This document shows, one piece after another, positions 1-10,941 of a stretch of DNA of 64,000 nt. This stretch comes from Choristoneura fumiferana (lineage: Eukaryota; Arthropoda; Insecta; Lepidoptera; Tortricidae): NCBI RefSeq assembly GCF_025370935.1, contig NC_133472.1, positions 5,950,516 through 6,014,515 of the forward strand, in the 5' to 3' direction. The notes below the pieces were generated by a model. The model did no database searches. It saw only the letters and a list, made by a program, of their open reading frames with translations, and was not told the DNA's origin. Within the stretch, counting starts at the first letter, position 1. Each line of letters opens with the position of its first letter. Position numbers and translations under genes: made by a program.

Positions 1-794
1 GCGATATAAGAACAATTATATAATTTTACTATTATTCAAAGAAACCGATAAGATAGCTTTATATTTTCGTTTTACAGTAAAAGTAGGTACAACTATACAT
101 GAAATAAACAAATCCTGACATAACGAAAATAAAACACACTTTTTGAATGATTTTTACTTAGGTACCTCATTTAATTTTAATGACCAAAAGTGAATTGACA
201 ATCTTTTGTCCACCGAAATCACGGTATCACAGTAATTTTGTATTATAAATTAATACGTTTTAGGTTTGATTTTTGTCACAATTTCGTGATGAAATTTCAA
301 AACGTCAGAGCATTAGAGCAGAAAAAAGTTGCGGACGCTAGGTGGCGCTGATGTCGTGCACAGAGCCAATAGCGATGGACTTGTAAACTGAACAAATAAA
401 AAATCCGAGTGAAAATTATGATGTTATAAACTGGCCAAGTGCTGGCTAGGATTTCGTACTAATGCGGCAAATATTCAATATTACATTTTGATCGACTATT
501 ACCTAACTCGTTATGTAGCAGTTGAAATGAAATTCCGGGACACACAAAGAAGCCCGTGTCTTAAGTAACCTAGCGATTGAAATTTTGGAATTTGAGAATA
601 TTAGTTTATTTTCACTCTATTGGTTATATACATCCGATGTGCGAGATATATTTCCAGCCAAGGTGAAAGCTACTGCTTGTGGTAATAGAACCTGAAGTTT
701 GTGGCTTGGAGTTGTTAAGATGGGAATCAGACACGAATTATAATTTGCTTTAACCTATTTCATAATTTGTGGAAAACCCAGGGTAGCTTTAGTT

Positions 795-852
795 TGTTCT
801 ATGACCTCTCAAGCAGAGGGTCGTGGGTTTGAGCCCGGGCTCGCACATCCAA
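795..852 (+). mobile_element. SINE-A head fragment (copy 1)
   Basis: It contains gacctctcaagcagagg followed by gtcgtgggtttgagcccgg, the B-box half of the tRNA-derived head found in the complete SINE-A copies at 39776-40077 and 51477-51773. The tail is missing. The same fragment lies near 22697-22754. Confidence 0.65.
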
Positions 853-885
853 AGTAAATTATTTCAAAAAAAGGAGGAGGTTATC

Positions 886-1299
886 AATGAGGGCTATCGC
901 GTATGAATTCTTCGCTAGAGGCGCTAGTGTAGCGAAAGGTCGCCGAAACATCAAATGTCACCGGTTTTGGGTGAGCTACGTGGGTTTATTTATAATTAGA
1001 ATAATTTTGTTAATATTTTGCAATACTTGAAATTAATTATGGCAAATATGCGTTGCGTTGCGTTATGAATGTCTGTGTTTTAAAACAGTTTTGTCTTTCG
1101 GAAACCTCTGTCCTCCCTTTTTTCCGAACAAAACGGATGGCATGCTCGATACTTTTATGGTACGGTTTTAAGGTATAGAATATGATTTAAATGGAAATTT
1201 GGTTTTCATGCCCTTGATACTAACCACTATACTTCAGGCAGGACCTTTGTCTACAGTGGTGCCAACTGGCGAGCGCGAAAACGGTAGCCCTCATTAGGT
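886..1299. mobile_element. MITE with 'aatgagggcta' ends (copy 1)
   Basis: The left end aatgagggctatcgcg is matched by an inverted right end cggtagccctcatt. The interior has no coding capacity. The copy 2 version (22789-23196) differs by an indel patch in the interior, near 1131-1200. Confidence 0.55.
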
Positions 1300-1315
1300 T
1301 ATTTTTTTTTTAAAT

Positions 1316-1510
1316 TTCCGGCCGTGACAGATATTTAATGTCTAATGTCTGCACTCGGGTCATGGATCCGTAATATGTATTTAAGTATGTATTTATCTAT
1401 AGGTACATATATTTATCCGTTGCCTAGTATCCATAGTACAAGCTTTGCTCAGTTTTGGACTAGGTCAATTGGTATCAACAATGTCCCATGATATTTATTA
1501 TTTATTTACT
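1316..1510 (+). mobile_element. SINE-B, head missing (copy 1)
   Basis: It contains ccgttgcctagtatccatag, acaagctttgctcag and ttggactaggtcaattgg, ending atgatatttatt, the body and tail of SINE-B whose complete form is at 62279-62505. The tRNA-like head is degraded to ggccgtgacagat. Confidence 0.75.
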
Positions 1511-2222
1511 TTAGCTTATAATTAAAGCTTATTTTTCCGTTTTTAAACTATAATTATTTAAATGTTAAAAAAAGTAAATATTAATATGTTTTGTCACTGA
1601 TGTAAGTAAAAAGTTAGTTAATAACATTTATGTACAAACAAAATAATCCAGTACCTTCTTATGTACTTCAAACCAACAATAACATTGCCGGGAATCGAGA
1701 CAAAAGAGACAAACAAGAATCGTTCATACGCGGCCGAATCTTGGCTGGCCTGTTTAGAAGTTAAAGATACTAAAGGTAAATAAAAATCACCCGTAACCCA
1801 TCGACATAAAGTATACCTAATCCTAAGTAAAGAGCAAAGTAACTTTGTATAGAGTTCGTTATCTTTCAAGACAGTACGTATTGGTAAAGTTCTAAGCTAC
1901 ATCCACAACTTGCTAAATGGTTTAAGCCTAGAGAAATTAACAACTTATCCGATCCCATATGGTGGACATCCTGTCTCTGTTGGACAAGAAGACGACGGCC
2001 GAATAGGTCTGCGTCATCGACATCTATGTATAGACTGCACGTTTCTTGCATCAAAACGGCGCACAAAATTGGTTCACAGGGCGGTTTTGTGAACCTAACT
2101 GCAAAACAGAAGAGGCAGGCAAAGGACACTAACTGCAAAAAATTAGATTAGTTTAACTGCGAGTACGCATAAGTTTGATTATCCCTTTTGACTTTAAGTG
2201 GTATAGGTAGCTTCATTCACAA

Positions 2223-2305
2223 TGACGCGTGCCGTGGTTCTTATTACAATGTCATTAATGGCTAATTTTGACCAAATCACGCGTCTTCGTGGATGGCACT
2301 AGGTA
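2223..2305 (+). repeat. 82-bp repeat, first occurrence
   Basis: The segment from gacgcgtgccgtggttc to ggcactaggta recurs at 4254-4336 with a few differences. It has short inverted ends (gacgcgtg / cacgcgtc) and may be a tiny MITE. Copy 2 holds both occurrences at about 24090 and 26121. Confidence 0.8.
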
Positions 2306-2662
2306 TAGTTGGTGACTTTTGCTTGTCGCCCGACGGTTTCACTATAGTTTGTTGACGTCCGTGACAGGGGTTGTGTCAAAGTAATATTGATGATTGATGC
2401 GCCGCGGGTTTTGTTCCAAACAGCCAGTCTAGTGCCGTAAGGTACCTATGTACCTTGACATCTATATGTCAATGGTCTGCAAGGCGGTACGGGATCGGTC
2501 AGGCGTAAGCCACACAGATGAGACGTGGGCCATAGTGAATCAGTTCTCATACTAAATGTACCTATAGAGACACCGCGATCCAAAACAGACAAAAGAGAAC
2601 AGGCGGAGACGCCCTCGCCCCGTATCCGCCCCGTCCGCGACGCACTCCCGTCCCACGTAAAA

Positions 2663-2879
2663 TCCATACTAATATTATAAATGCGAAAGTGTGTTTGTAT
2701 GTTTGTCCGTCTTTCACGTCGAAACGGAGCGACGGATTGACGTGATTTTTGGCATAGAGATAGTTTATGCGCCAGAGAGTGACATAGACTACTTTTCATC
2801 CCGGAAAAATGCACAGTTCCCGAGGGAACAGCGCGCGATAACCGAATTCCACGCGGGCGAAGCCGCGGGCAAAAGCTAG
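2663..2879 (+). mobile_element. Short Helitron-like element (copy 1)
   Basis: The 217-bp element starts TCCATACTAATATTATAAAT and ends GCAAAAGCTAG, with a GCGGgcgaagCCGC hairpin ~12 bases before the end. It sits between an A and a T. TC start, CTAG end, subterminal hairpin and AT target are the Helitron signature. It has no coding capacity. A related copy is at 52817-53007. Confidence 0.8.
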
Positions 2880-3540
2880 TATGCTATAAATCCTTCAAAT
2901 CATATTTCTTAAAATAGCATTATTCTTTAAGCACTCGATCCCTAATTAAACTCTACTTTAGAAGTTTCCTAAGATAAGCTCTCGAAGTCGGAAGCTTGAG
3001 AGAGCTTAAACTAATCGAACTTAAAGTACTGGCCGATATAAGTTCGGGTAATCTTTCCGCGGAATGAACGGGCAAACTTTACATAAATACTAATTAAGGC
3101 TAAACACGAGCTAAATTGAGTTAAAGATGAATGGTCTAAAAATATACAGAGTGATTTAAATTAATCCTGCTAGATAGACATACTCGTAAATGAAAAAGTT
3201 TGTGGGTATTGTGTGCGTGCGTATGCTCACTGCTCTTGCGGGTGCATATTGTATCGATCCTGTCACTTAGCAACTGTGTTATTGACATTATATGTACCTC
3301 CTGCATTATATACATAAGCTACAACTAGTCGCTGCAAGTCTCGAGTCCCAGCATTTTAATATCATCTTCAATTTCTCGTTTCACTGCACTTTTATCGCGC
3401 CGGCCGAGGCAGGGACACGTTTTGCACATTTATAAAGTGTCTGCAAAGTTATTTTTAGTTATTTGCTGCCTCCAGGAACTGTGAAAGACTATGCAAATAA
3501 GAACTAACTTGTCAATTTTTAAAGGAAATAGTTTTTACCC
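2880..3540. other. No recognised feature
   Basis: AT-rich non-coding sequence with no open frame, repeat end or splice pattern I recognise. It matches copy 2 (24747-25410) almost base for base. Confidence 0.6.
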
Positions 3541-4055
3541 GCGTGTCCTTCGATGTGATAGTTGAATGGAAATTCCGGGATTTTGTGAAATCCTACTAAT
3601 TTCGTGCGTGCAGGTGTTGGTTTCTCCTTCACTCTAAAAAGGCTGGAAATGTAGAAAGCTGTATGGAATAGCGAAAAGGCTACTTTTTATCCCGTAATTC
3701 CCACGGAATCGGAATCATCATCAGCCTATAGCGGTCCACTGCTGGACATAGGCGACCATTGCACCCTGTCCTTAGTTTGACGCATCCAGCTTCTACCAGC
3801 AGCTTTCGCAGTTCGTCACTCCACCTGGCCGTAGGGCATCCTACACTTCGAGTAGGTACTTAAGACGGGATAAAATTCCAAAAATGTTTGATCCCTGAGA
3901 TGAAATTTGGCGCTACTATTTTTATGCAAAGTTATTGAATACGCTGTAATTTTTGGGAGTTCCCCGGGATTTTTTGTGTAATCCCGGCCGGCATTTCCAT
4001 TAAATTGATAGACCTAATGTTTTACGCGTACAAAGCCGCGGGTGAAGGTTAGTAT
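3541..4055. mobile_element. Degraded element with a nested RTE-like LINE tail (copy 1)
   Basis: Words such as aattccgggattt, actttttatcccg and the end acaaagccgcgggtgaaggt are common to Helitron-like remnants elsewhere in the window (34822-35180, 61490-61760). Between 3713 and 3855 it is interrupted by the 3' end of an RTE-like LINE in minus orientation (tccactgctggacataggcg). The copy 2 counterpart is about 25410-25920. Confidence 0.5.
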
Positions 4056-4253
4056 CCAATATGGTATTTAACTATTTTTTATATTTATTACAAAGTTATA
4101 AAGGTTTGAAATTCAAAATTAGACAGAGAAAGACATACAGTTTACATGTGACTTCCGGAAGTGCTATCTAGATACCAAATTTTATAACATTGTATGCAAA
4201 ATGTCTGCCAATTCCATCGGAATATTTCGGCAAGTTGTGTAGGTATAAAGGTT

Positions 4254-4336
4254 GACGCGTGCCGTGGTTCTTATTACAATGTCATTAATGTCTAATTTTG
4301 ACAAAATCACGCGTCTTCGTGGATGACACTAGGTAC
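4254..4336 (+). repeat. 82-bp repeat, second occurrence
   Basis: Same unit as 2223-2305, ~2.03 kb away in direct orientation. Confidence 0.8.
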
Positions 4337-4543
4337 ACGTAGGAGACTTTAATTGTGTTAACAAATGTTGCCTGTTTTGTTTTTAAATGGGTCTCTCTGA
4401 AAATGAGCGTTGCGGCTTGCCGTAACATTATGCCTGTGGGGTCCACTTTATACTTTTCGATGTTAACTTTATAGGCATATTCTAGCCCTTTATGTGAATC
4501 GAATTTGTGTTAATAAATGTTTCTCTCTCTCTTTCTCTCCACA

Positions 4544-4792
4544 TAATAATAATAATAAATAATGAATAAATATCATGGGACACTTGACACCAATTGACCT
4601 AGTCCAAAACTAAGCAAAGCTTGTACTGTGGATACTATGCAACGGATAAACATAGTTACTTAAATACATATTAAACGTCCAAACCCCGAGAACAAACATT
4701 CATATTATTCATAAAAATATCTGCCCCGGCCGGGGAGCGAACCCGGGCCCTCAAGCTTCGTAGTAAGGTTCTCTAACTACTTAGCCATCCGG
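4544..4792 (-). mobile_element. SINE-B, nearly complete (copy 1)
   Basis: On the minus strand it starts CCGGATGGCTAAGTAGTTAG (A-box-like), has GGGTTCGCTCCCCGGCC (B-box-like), then the body, and ends in an ATTATT-rich tail. tRNA-derived SINE transcribed by RNA polymerase III and mobilised by a partner LINE (family knowledge). Confidence 0.85.
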
Positions 4793-5094
4793 TAGTCGAA
4801 TATAATTACGTGAAAAGCCTGACTACTTACTTTTCGAGTCAAAAATTCATATGAAAAAACCTTTAAGAATGATATATTATATACGCTTTTAATCAAACTA
4901 ATACAACAATATTATCTTCAAATATTCCGTAAAAAAAAATTGTAGACATGTAGGTATGCATACAGCCGTTATTTTTACTCGTTAATGTACATAATATATC
5001 AAGGGTTGCGCGGTCAAACACGGTAAGTCAAAATAATTGACTGATGACTTGAATAAAGATCATTAACCCCTGTTTCTCCATGCATTGATTAGCA

Positions 5095-5345
5095 ACGCTT
5101 TTTCCGGTGGAAGGCAGAGGAGAGCCAAGATTGGCCGATTTTAAAGATAAAGGAGAAAGTTTGTGTCGTACCAGAGGGCCTACTCCTAAATTCGAAGTTC
5201 GTATCGTAGCGTCCCTCTCACTCTCGTATTAAATAGTAAAAGCGTCAGAGGGACGGAACGACACGAACTTCGATTTTCGATTTTCGTAGTAGTCCCGCAG
5301 GATGTCAAACAGCTGGCCGAAGATCGTGTGGAGAGGCAGTGGAGT
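5095..5345 (+). pseudogene. Possible LINE C-terminal remnant split by a MITE (copy 1)
   Basis: Before the MITE the sequence reads like a GRGEPRLAD segment and after it like DVKQLAEDRVE, the order found near the end of some endonuclease-reverse transcriptases. The intervening 5174-5297 is a palindromic MITE. The copy 2 counterpart is about 26965-27222. The identification rests on short stretches only. Confidence 0.35.
5174..5297. mobile_element. Palindromic 'cgaagttcg' MITE (copy 1)
   Basis: Inverted arms carry tcgaagttcgtatcgtagcg and its near-complement around a ctctcgtattaaatagta centre. Seven other copies are in the window. The copy 2 version (27050-27173) has several substitutions, more than neighbouring sequence. 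Confidence 0.75.
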
Positions 5346-5835
5346 TAGGTAAGTAAGTATTTAATAGGAAAAAATATAAACAAAGATTCCAGTGTTGAAG
5401 TTCATTTTATTAGGTGCCACGATACAAAATGTACTATAATGTGCCTAGTATACATAAGTACTTATAAAATAATTACACTAAACTATAAATAACTCATTAA
5501 CACATACTTTAAATGAAAAAATAAGAATATAATCAAAACACAAACTTAAAGCTGTGGTTTTAAAGCAATAGAGACACCTGCAACCCACAAAAAACAATTT
5601 GGTAGCAAAAATCAAACTCAGTGTTAAAAAGCTTATTCCTTTTTTAAACGTTTGGTAAATAACTGAACATTCGTTTGCCTATGTCTGTCACTTTGACGTT
5701 TGTCTTTACTGGATACAGACAAAAAAAACGATCTGATAATGGTAACAGAAGCCTTGTCTGACACACGTGAAATCACAACCGTCTTCACTACTTCTTTCTG
5801 TCACATGGTGTAGGATGGGGCTAGAAAGTGACGTC

Positions 5836-5963
5836 GAATGCGAGCGCTAACATCAGAGCGTTAGACAATATCGATCGCGATCGCAATCAAATGACAGTTT
5901 TTTTATGCGAAATCTGTCATTTGATTGCGATCGCTAGTGTGAAAATCGTTAGGCAATACGGCC
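5836..5963. mobile_element. Palindromic 'gcgatcgcaatc' MITE (copy 1)
   Basis: Perfect 21-bp arms, the left at 5877-5897 (gcgatcgcaatcaaatgaca plus g) and the right at 5914-5934, sit within a longer element ending at aggcaatacggcct. Related copies are at 27730-27835 and 49326-49444. Confidence 0.7.
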
Positions 5964-6639
5964 TCAGCTTGGTAACTTTTTTGAATAATGGTTTGAATTG
6001 GTAAAGTAAAGTTTATTTAAGAGCTGCATGCATCGGCAGGTGGTACATCGAAAGTCCTGGTTCTAAAGAGCGAGGAACGGCAGTTCTTTAATTTTTATTT
6101 CCTATTAGTTTTTTTGTGTTTAAAATAACATATGCAGCGATAATAGCAGACTAGCTAGGTCCCAAGCCTATCGCAATAAAGAAAAGAAAAAAAAAACATC
6201 AAATAAAATAAGAAGCCGTTAATTATTGTTTAATATTTGATGGCGACAAGATTAAAATGGTCAGTTGACTGACACCAATGCATCTCTGAATTATTTAGAT
6301 TAGGAATTTTATTATTAAATTAGGGACTTTATACATCCCCTTGCTATATTTAAAGGCTGTATATTGTTAAGCTTATGGATTTTAAACTTGTATATTTTTA
6401 GTTTAATTTCTAGTCACAGGCCTGTTGTGCAAGTTTCCAAGACGATCCCATAGGGCTTATGGGAACGGAAGCAATACCATGCCCTCGGTACCGCTCTGCT
6501 TTCAGACATGACATGAATGCGTGTGAGCTAACTTTGGGGGCGGCAGGCGTGAGCTTGCCTTCGGAATCCAAAAGCTTAATTACTTGACCTGAAATGTATA
6601 TTACAGAATCATTTTTTTACGGTGGAAGCATTGTACACT

Positions 6640-6935
6640 TCCACTGAACGTACATATACCTAGTTAGTGTTTAGTTTTGTAACTAGGGACCCCATACATG
6701 CCTGTATTATTATTCTATTTTTTGTAATTTTTTCTTAATTTTATACTGTACTTTAAAGTATTTTATTTGTAATTATTTTATTTTGAAAAGATGACTTTCA
6801 GCCAAGTTTCTTGCGGCGCATTCTTCTTGGCAATGATGGTCTTTCCGAAAGCGCTGGTAGTTTAAAAAATGAGGTGTATAAGTGCCCGTTGCGGCATTGC
6901 GGCCTATTTACTGAATAAATGATTTGAATTGAATC
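6640..6935 (+). mobile_element. LINE 3' UTR remnant (copy 1)
   Basis: It contains aagtttcttgcggcgcattc, ctttccgaaagcgctggtag and the end tactgaataaatgatttgaa followed by ttgaatc, the layout of a CR1-like LINE 3' UTR (poly-A signal, then short direct repeats). No coding part remains. The copy 2 counterpart is about 28505-28808. Confidence 0.5.
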
Positions 6936-9048
6936 AAATGTCATCTTGATCGCAACAAAAGAACTAAACGATAGGGCATAAAAGTTAAAAACGTAAGAAC
7001 TGGACGTAGAAACACTGTATGGTATAATATACATTATTTATAGTTTTCTTAAGGTTAAGTTTAATAATTCCACAGTATGTTATGACCAGCCAGCTAGGTA
7101 TTGAAACTCCATGAATTTAAATTCACATTAAACTGAAAACAAAGATCATTATTTACAAAAAAAAATACGAGGGAAATCGAAAAAGAGTGGGCTTCTTAGT
7201 GCTAATTTTTCTACAAAACTAAACTGGATATTACTTTAATACGATTGTAAGAAGAAAAAACAATATTTTGTTTCCTTTTAAATTTACTTCGTTAAACGTT
7301 TACATTCGTTTGTACACTTAAAGACATTAATTGTAACTTTTGTTTTAAAACTTTTACTCGTATCACATTTTTTTTGAAAACGCTAATTTTATATTCTAAA
7401 TTTTTATACTTCAAATATTTTGAGTTCATTTCAAAGAAAAAAAAAACACTTTTTTACCGAGCCAGCTCAATCTTTTACTATTCTAACATTAACAGTTAAT
7501 GAAACATCAATGTCATTGAGACTTATTTAGGCTATTACAATGTAGACATTTAATAAAATTAATCAACTACTTATAATTGCACACCAAATCGGTCAAGATA
7601 ATTTTGAACTATGCGCCAAAAACCATTCGGGTAATTTTTCTTCAGGACGGTCAGTAGATCTATTAGGACATCTAGTGCTATCAAATACCTTTTATCGATG
7701 CTATTTCAATTTATAAACTGGTTTCTTCCATTGTATCTGCTGTATTGAATATAAACTATTCTAACATCAAAATGTAACATGGTTATATGTATTTGTAATC
7801 TAATTCTCCAGTGACTACTTTAGTGACTATTTCTTTGTGTGTCTATTTTGTAGAACAGTACAGTAAGTATACAGGGTAACAGTTGAAAGCGTTTCGTATT
7901 TATTTGTATATCTTCTTCAATATCATTTATTTTAACCTAGGTACCTATCCTAGTCCGAGATCTTCTGTTAGTAGACTTAAAAACTAAGTTTTGAAAGTCC
8001 AAATTTTGGTTGTAATTGGGGTTTTTCGAATTCAAATATGAGCAATGAGCAGAATGTGCACGAACACTAGGCACGTAGTAGACCATCCAAATGATCGAGC
8101 TTTACAGTTTTACAGAAGATCTCTTAGAAACATTGTTACTGGCAACTGGCAACAGAAATTATTAAAAAATTTCCACAGTTGACCTTGGTCCAAAATGTTT
8201 CGAAAAGTGTAAACATTCGTAATTCTAACAAGTACGGTATCTCTGAAAGTGTAAAACATTAAAATTTCTAAGGTATAAGAAGTTCCTATGGAACAGTCTA
8301 CCAAATTCGTAAAGGGACTGCCTTATGAATGACAATTTGTGTCTGTACTTTGTGGTCATAATATTTAAGAAAAATATGTTACCAAACAGCTCGCATGCTT
8401 TGGTAAGTCATCTATCACCTCTCAGCCAATTAATTATGTTCCTGGCTACTCTTGACTTTGACAAAGGTACGATGTCAATTACCGAAAAAGATTACAGAAC
8501 TTATTTGATAAAACCACGCCTGCTGTCTCTTTGTTTTCAAACAAATTCTGAAGATTAGTTATAGAAGAATCAACATTTTTTAGAGAGGACGACTAGAACG
8601 CAGAGGTCGAACCCTAATAGGCTAATCTACTATAATTAGTAAGCGTACTCCATTCAGGCTTAATTCGGCACCACCAAGTCTTCTGACAACGAACAACCTT
8701 AGTCTAAGTAAAACATTTACACAGAGATAACCCTTAAAACTATTGACTAGATTTAACCTTAATTAACAAGTGATTGACATTTTAATTTCGCGGGAACTGC
8801 GGGTAATCGGGTATTTATAGTGTTTCTAAACTGATAGCAAAATGCCTGGTTTATTTGATAAACATTTTCAAATGCAAACTAATTATTTAGTCCGTTAAAG
8901 ATGGGCGGCGTCTGCTGCAGCAGACGGCGCGCTTTAGGCTCGCAATAAAACCCCTTTTCTCCACAACACAAACCTCTATTTTGCGTGCTTTACCTTTCGT
9001 TGAGTCCTCAGTCTTCACCCCGCTTGACGTACCCGCTTCGTCATCGGA
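6936..9048. other. Quiet intergenic stretch downstream of arrestin copy 1
   Basis: AT-rich sequence with runs of A and T and no recognised element. It is nearly identical to copy 2 (28809-30923). The short open frames here (for example 8325-8558 plus) have no gene-like features. The part nearest 9048 probably holds the arrestin 3' UTR. Confidence 0.6.
8909..8926. other. Perfect 18-bp palindrome downstream of arrestin copy 1
   Basis: The sequence cgtctgctgcagcagacg is its own reverse complement. It lies ~120 bases past the arrestin stop on the coding strand, so it may fall in the 3' UTR. It recurs unchanged at 30784-30801 in copy 2. Function unknown. Confidence 0.9.
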
Positions 9049-9584
9049 TCACGTGTCCGGACCTGGATACCGCATGATCAGGTTCAGATCATCTTCATCG
9101 AGGTTGATGTTGCGGACCTGAGGCGGACCTTCAAATCGAGGTCTCTCGCACAGCTTGTTCTCGATAATATTAACGCATACATCGGCAGCGACGCATTGAC
9201 GAGCCTCTGCTTGCGCTTCTGGTTTTGGATCTTCGTCAAGATCGGTCTCTTGGTTTTCGTCAGCAGTAGCTTCACCATCCTTTTCTCCTTCTTCATCATC
9301 GCTGTTTTCTCGTCCTTCTAGGATCATCCTGTGGGAGGCTTCCTCCATCACGCTGTCAGTCGGTGCTTCGTTGATGCAAGCGTGGGATAGAGAAAAGGGT
9401 AGCTTGACTGACAGTTCCCCGCCTATGCCGCTGATGGAAAGTTTTACCTTTACGTAGTACGACACGTAGATGGCGAAAACATTGCGGTCTTCTGGTGAGT
9501 TGGAATTGCAGATGACTGTCGAAGCGAGGCAGGCTCCCGTTTTTGAGTATGAGTCCTCTAGAGCTATCCAGTTTTTGGTTACAC
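9049..9584 (-). CDS. Arrestin terminal exon, copy 1
   Basis: This is the same exon as 30924-31459, with the same encoded protein, acceptor and TGA stop. In copy 1 only this exon and the next upstream one are present before the LINE insertion and the assembly gap, so as assembled the copy is a 3' gene fragment. If copy 1 is a real duplicate it cannot make an arrestin unless further exons lie in the gap. If it is the other haplotype, it is simply the second allele. Confidence 0.85.
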
Positions 9585-9973
9585 CTGGGAACAATGGGAC
9601 TTGTTAAACGCTGTGTTCAAAGTGTTTTGAATTAACCCGGGATATTTCAACTGCTATTTAGGTTAGTTTGACTTGACCTTTGTAAATTCTTCGTTGGAAT
9701 TTATGATTCCAGATCAAAGGACTTATGTGATTAAATTATCCGGTCTTTTACGGCACAGTGTATACTTAATGTTACAGCCACTAGGGCATTTTGCTGACTA
9801 CTACTATGAGTTGCCTTTTTTGTATTACGAATGATGTAGCTCAACTGAGATAGAACTGTAGAATTAAACATGAAGTCATCATACAGTGGACAGGTAGTAA
9901 CATTATTATTCGCGCTCTGTAAGACAAACCCAGGGTTTTGGAAGGTGTCATTTTCATTAAATCATCAGCTAAC

Positions 9974-10115
9974 CTCGGCTGGGGGTCACAGTGTAGGAGT
10001 CTTCTAGTCTCTGCCCGGGGGGCACAGGTGTCCCCTCGTCCTTCGCCATGGCAACCACGTTCTTGAACTTGCCGTTGGAGAACATACACACGTCCACGTG
10101 CTGGACGACCAGCGC
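9974..10115 (-). CDS. Arrestin penultimate exon, copy 1
   Basis: This matches the exon at 31849-31990 in sequence, phase and splice borders (acceptor at 10116-10117, donor GT at 9973-9972). The LINE insertion starts 269 bases upstream in the intron. No further arrestin exon is visible between here and the gap. Confidence 0.85.
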
Positions 10116-10383
10116 CTGGACAAGACAGTGAAGAACTGTTAAAGCAAAAAGTTAATTTCTATTCGATAATGAAATTCAGTCTTAGAAAACAAGAAGTAGT
10201 ATGTGAAACTACGGCAAATGCATAAGGTGACCTCGCTTTTCTTTAGTAAGGGATACACGAGCAAGTGGGTCAAGTGATGGTAGGTGAGCGCTATGTACAG
10301 TCGAATCATTTGTTTCATGATCCACCGTAAACGTTCTCACAGTAAGTGTCATAATAAATTCCTCTGCCAAGCAATGCGATGTC

Positions 10384-10941
10384 ATGCCATTGCCATGCCA
10401 TGAGCACGCCAATGGAACAAAGCGGGACAGCGAAAATGAATCACCTAGAGTGCAGACTGATTCCACATTTAATGAACGCCTCGAAATGAATCAGTCGCCT
10501 ATTCAGACGCGGACTATGGCTGAAGTTGCCAAAACAGGAGCATGGAAACCCACAACACCCTCAAATCAATGGCAAAAGGTTACAAACAAGAAAAATAAGA
10601 ACCGGTTTACGGCAAGAATGGGAAAAGCGCAAACAAATAGCCAATGCAAGTTTAGAGCTGCGGGAAATAACACTGAGCTGTTTATCTCGAATGTACACAA
10701 AGATACTACGGCTGAGGATATTAGCGAGTATATACTTAAAACAACGCAATTAAGAGTGACCTTGGAAAGTGTACCTATGAAAAGGCAAAAAAGGCATAAC
10801 GCATTTAAACTTAGTGTGCCTTCCTATATGCTAAGTTTATTTTTAGACGATAATTTATGGCCTGACGGCATATCGTTTAGGAAATTTATTCATTTTAGAC
10901 CTAAGCCTAAAGAAAGTACCCCAACCTTGAATAATGATTAG
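10384..10941 (+). pseudogene. LINE ORF1 protein, C-terminal part
   Basis: The 185-residue frame runs from the 5' truncation point to TAG. The recognisable part is ELFISNVHKDTTAEDISEYI, then NAFKLSVPSYMLSLFLDDNLW and PDGISFRKFIHF, the nucleic-acid-binding domain of ORF1 proteins in CR1-like LINEs. The N-terminal part of ORF1 is missing, and the apparent ATG at 10384 is simply at the insertion junction. It overlaps the ORF2 start by eight bases (ATGATTAG), consistent with coupled termination and reinitiation. Confidence 0.75.

Noticed and set aside
1618..2138. Minus-strand frames of 83 and 90 codons
   Set aside because: The frames differ between copies by substitutions and indels that change the protein freely, and no family is recognisable.
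2446..2879. Frames of 122 (minus) and 62 (plus) codons
   Set aside because: They lie largely inside the Helitron-like element at 2663-2879.
8325..8558. 77-codon plus-strand frame identical in both duplication copies (also 30200-30433)
   Set aside because: The identity reflects the recent duplication, not selection. There is no domain, promoter or codon signal.
9049..9594. 181-codon arrestin frame read as starting at 9594
   Set aside because: The first codon is TTG inside the intron; the exon begins at 9584 after a splice acceptor.
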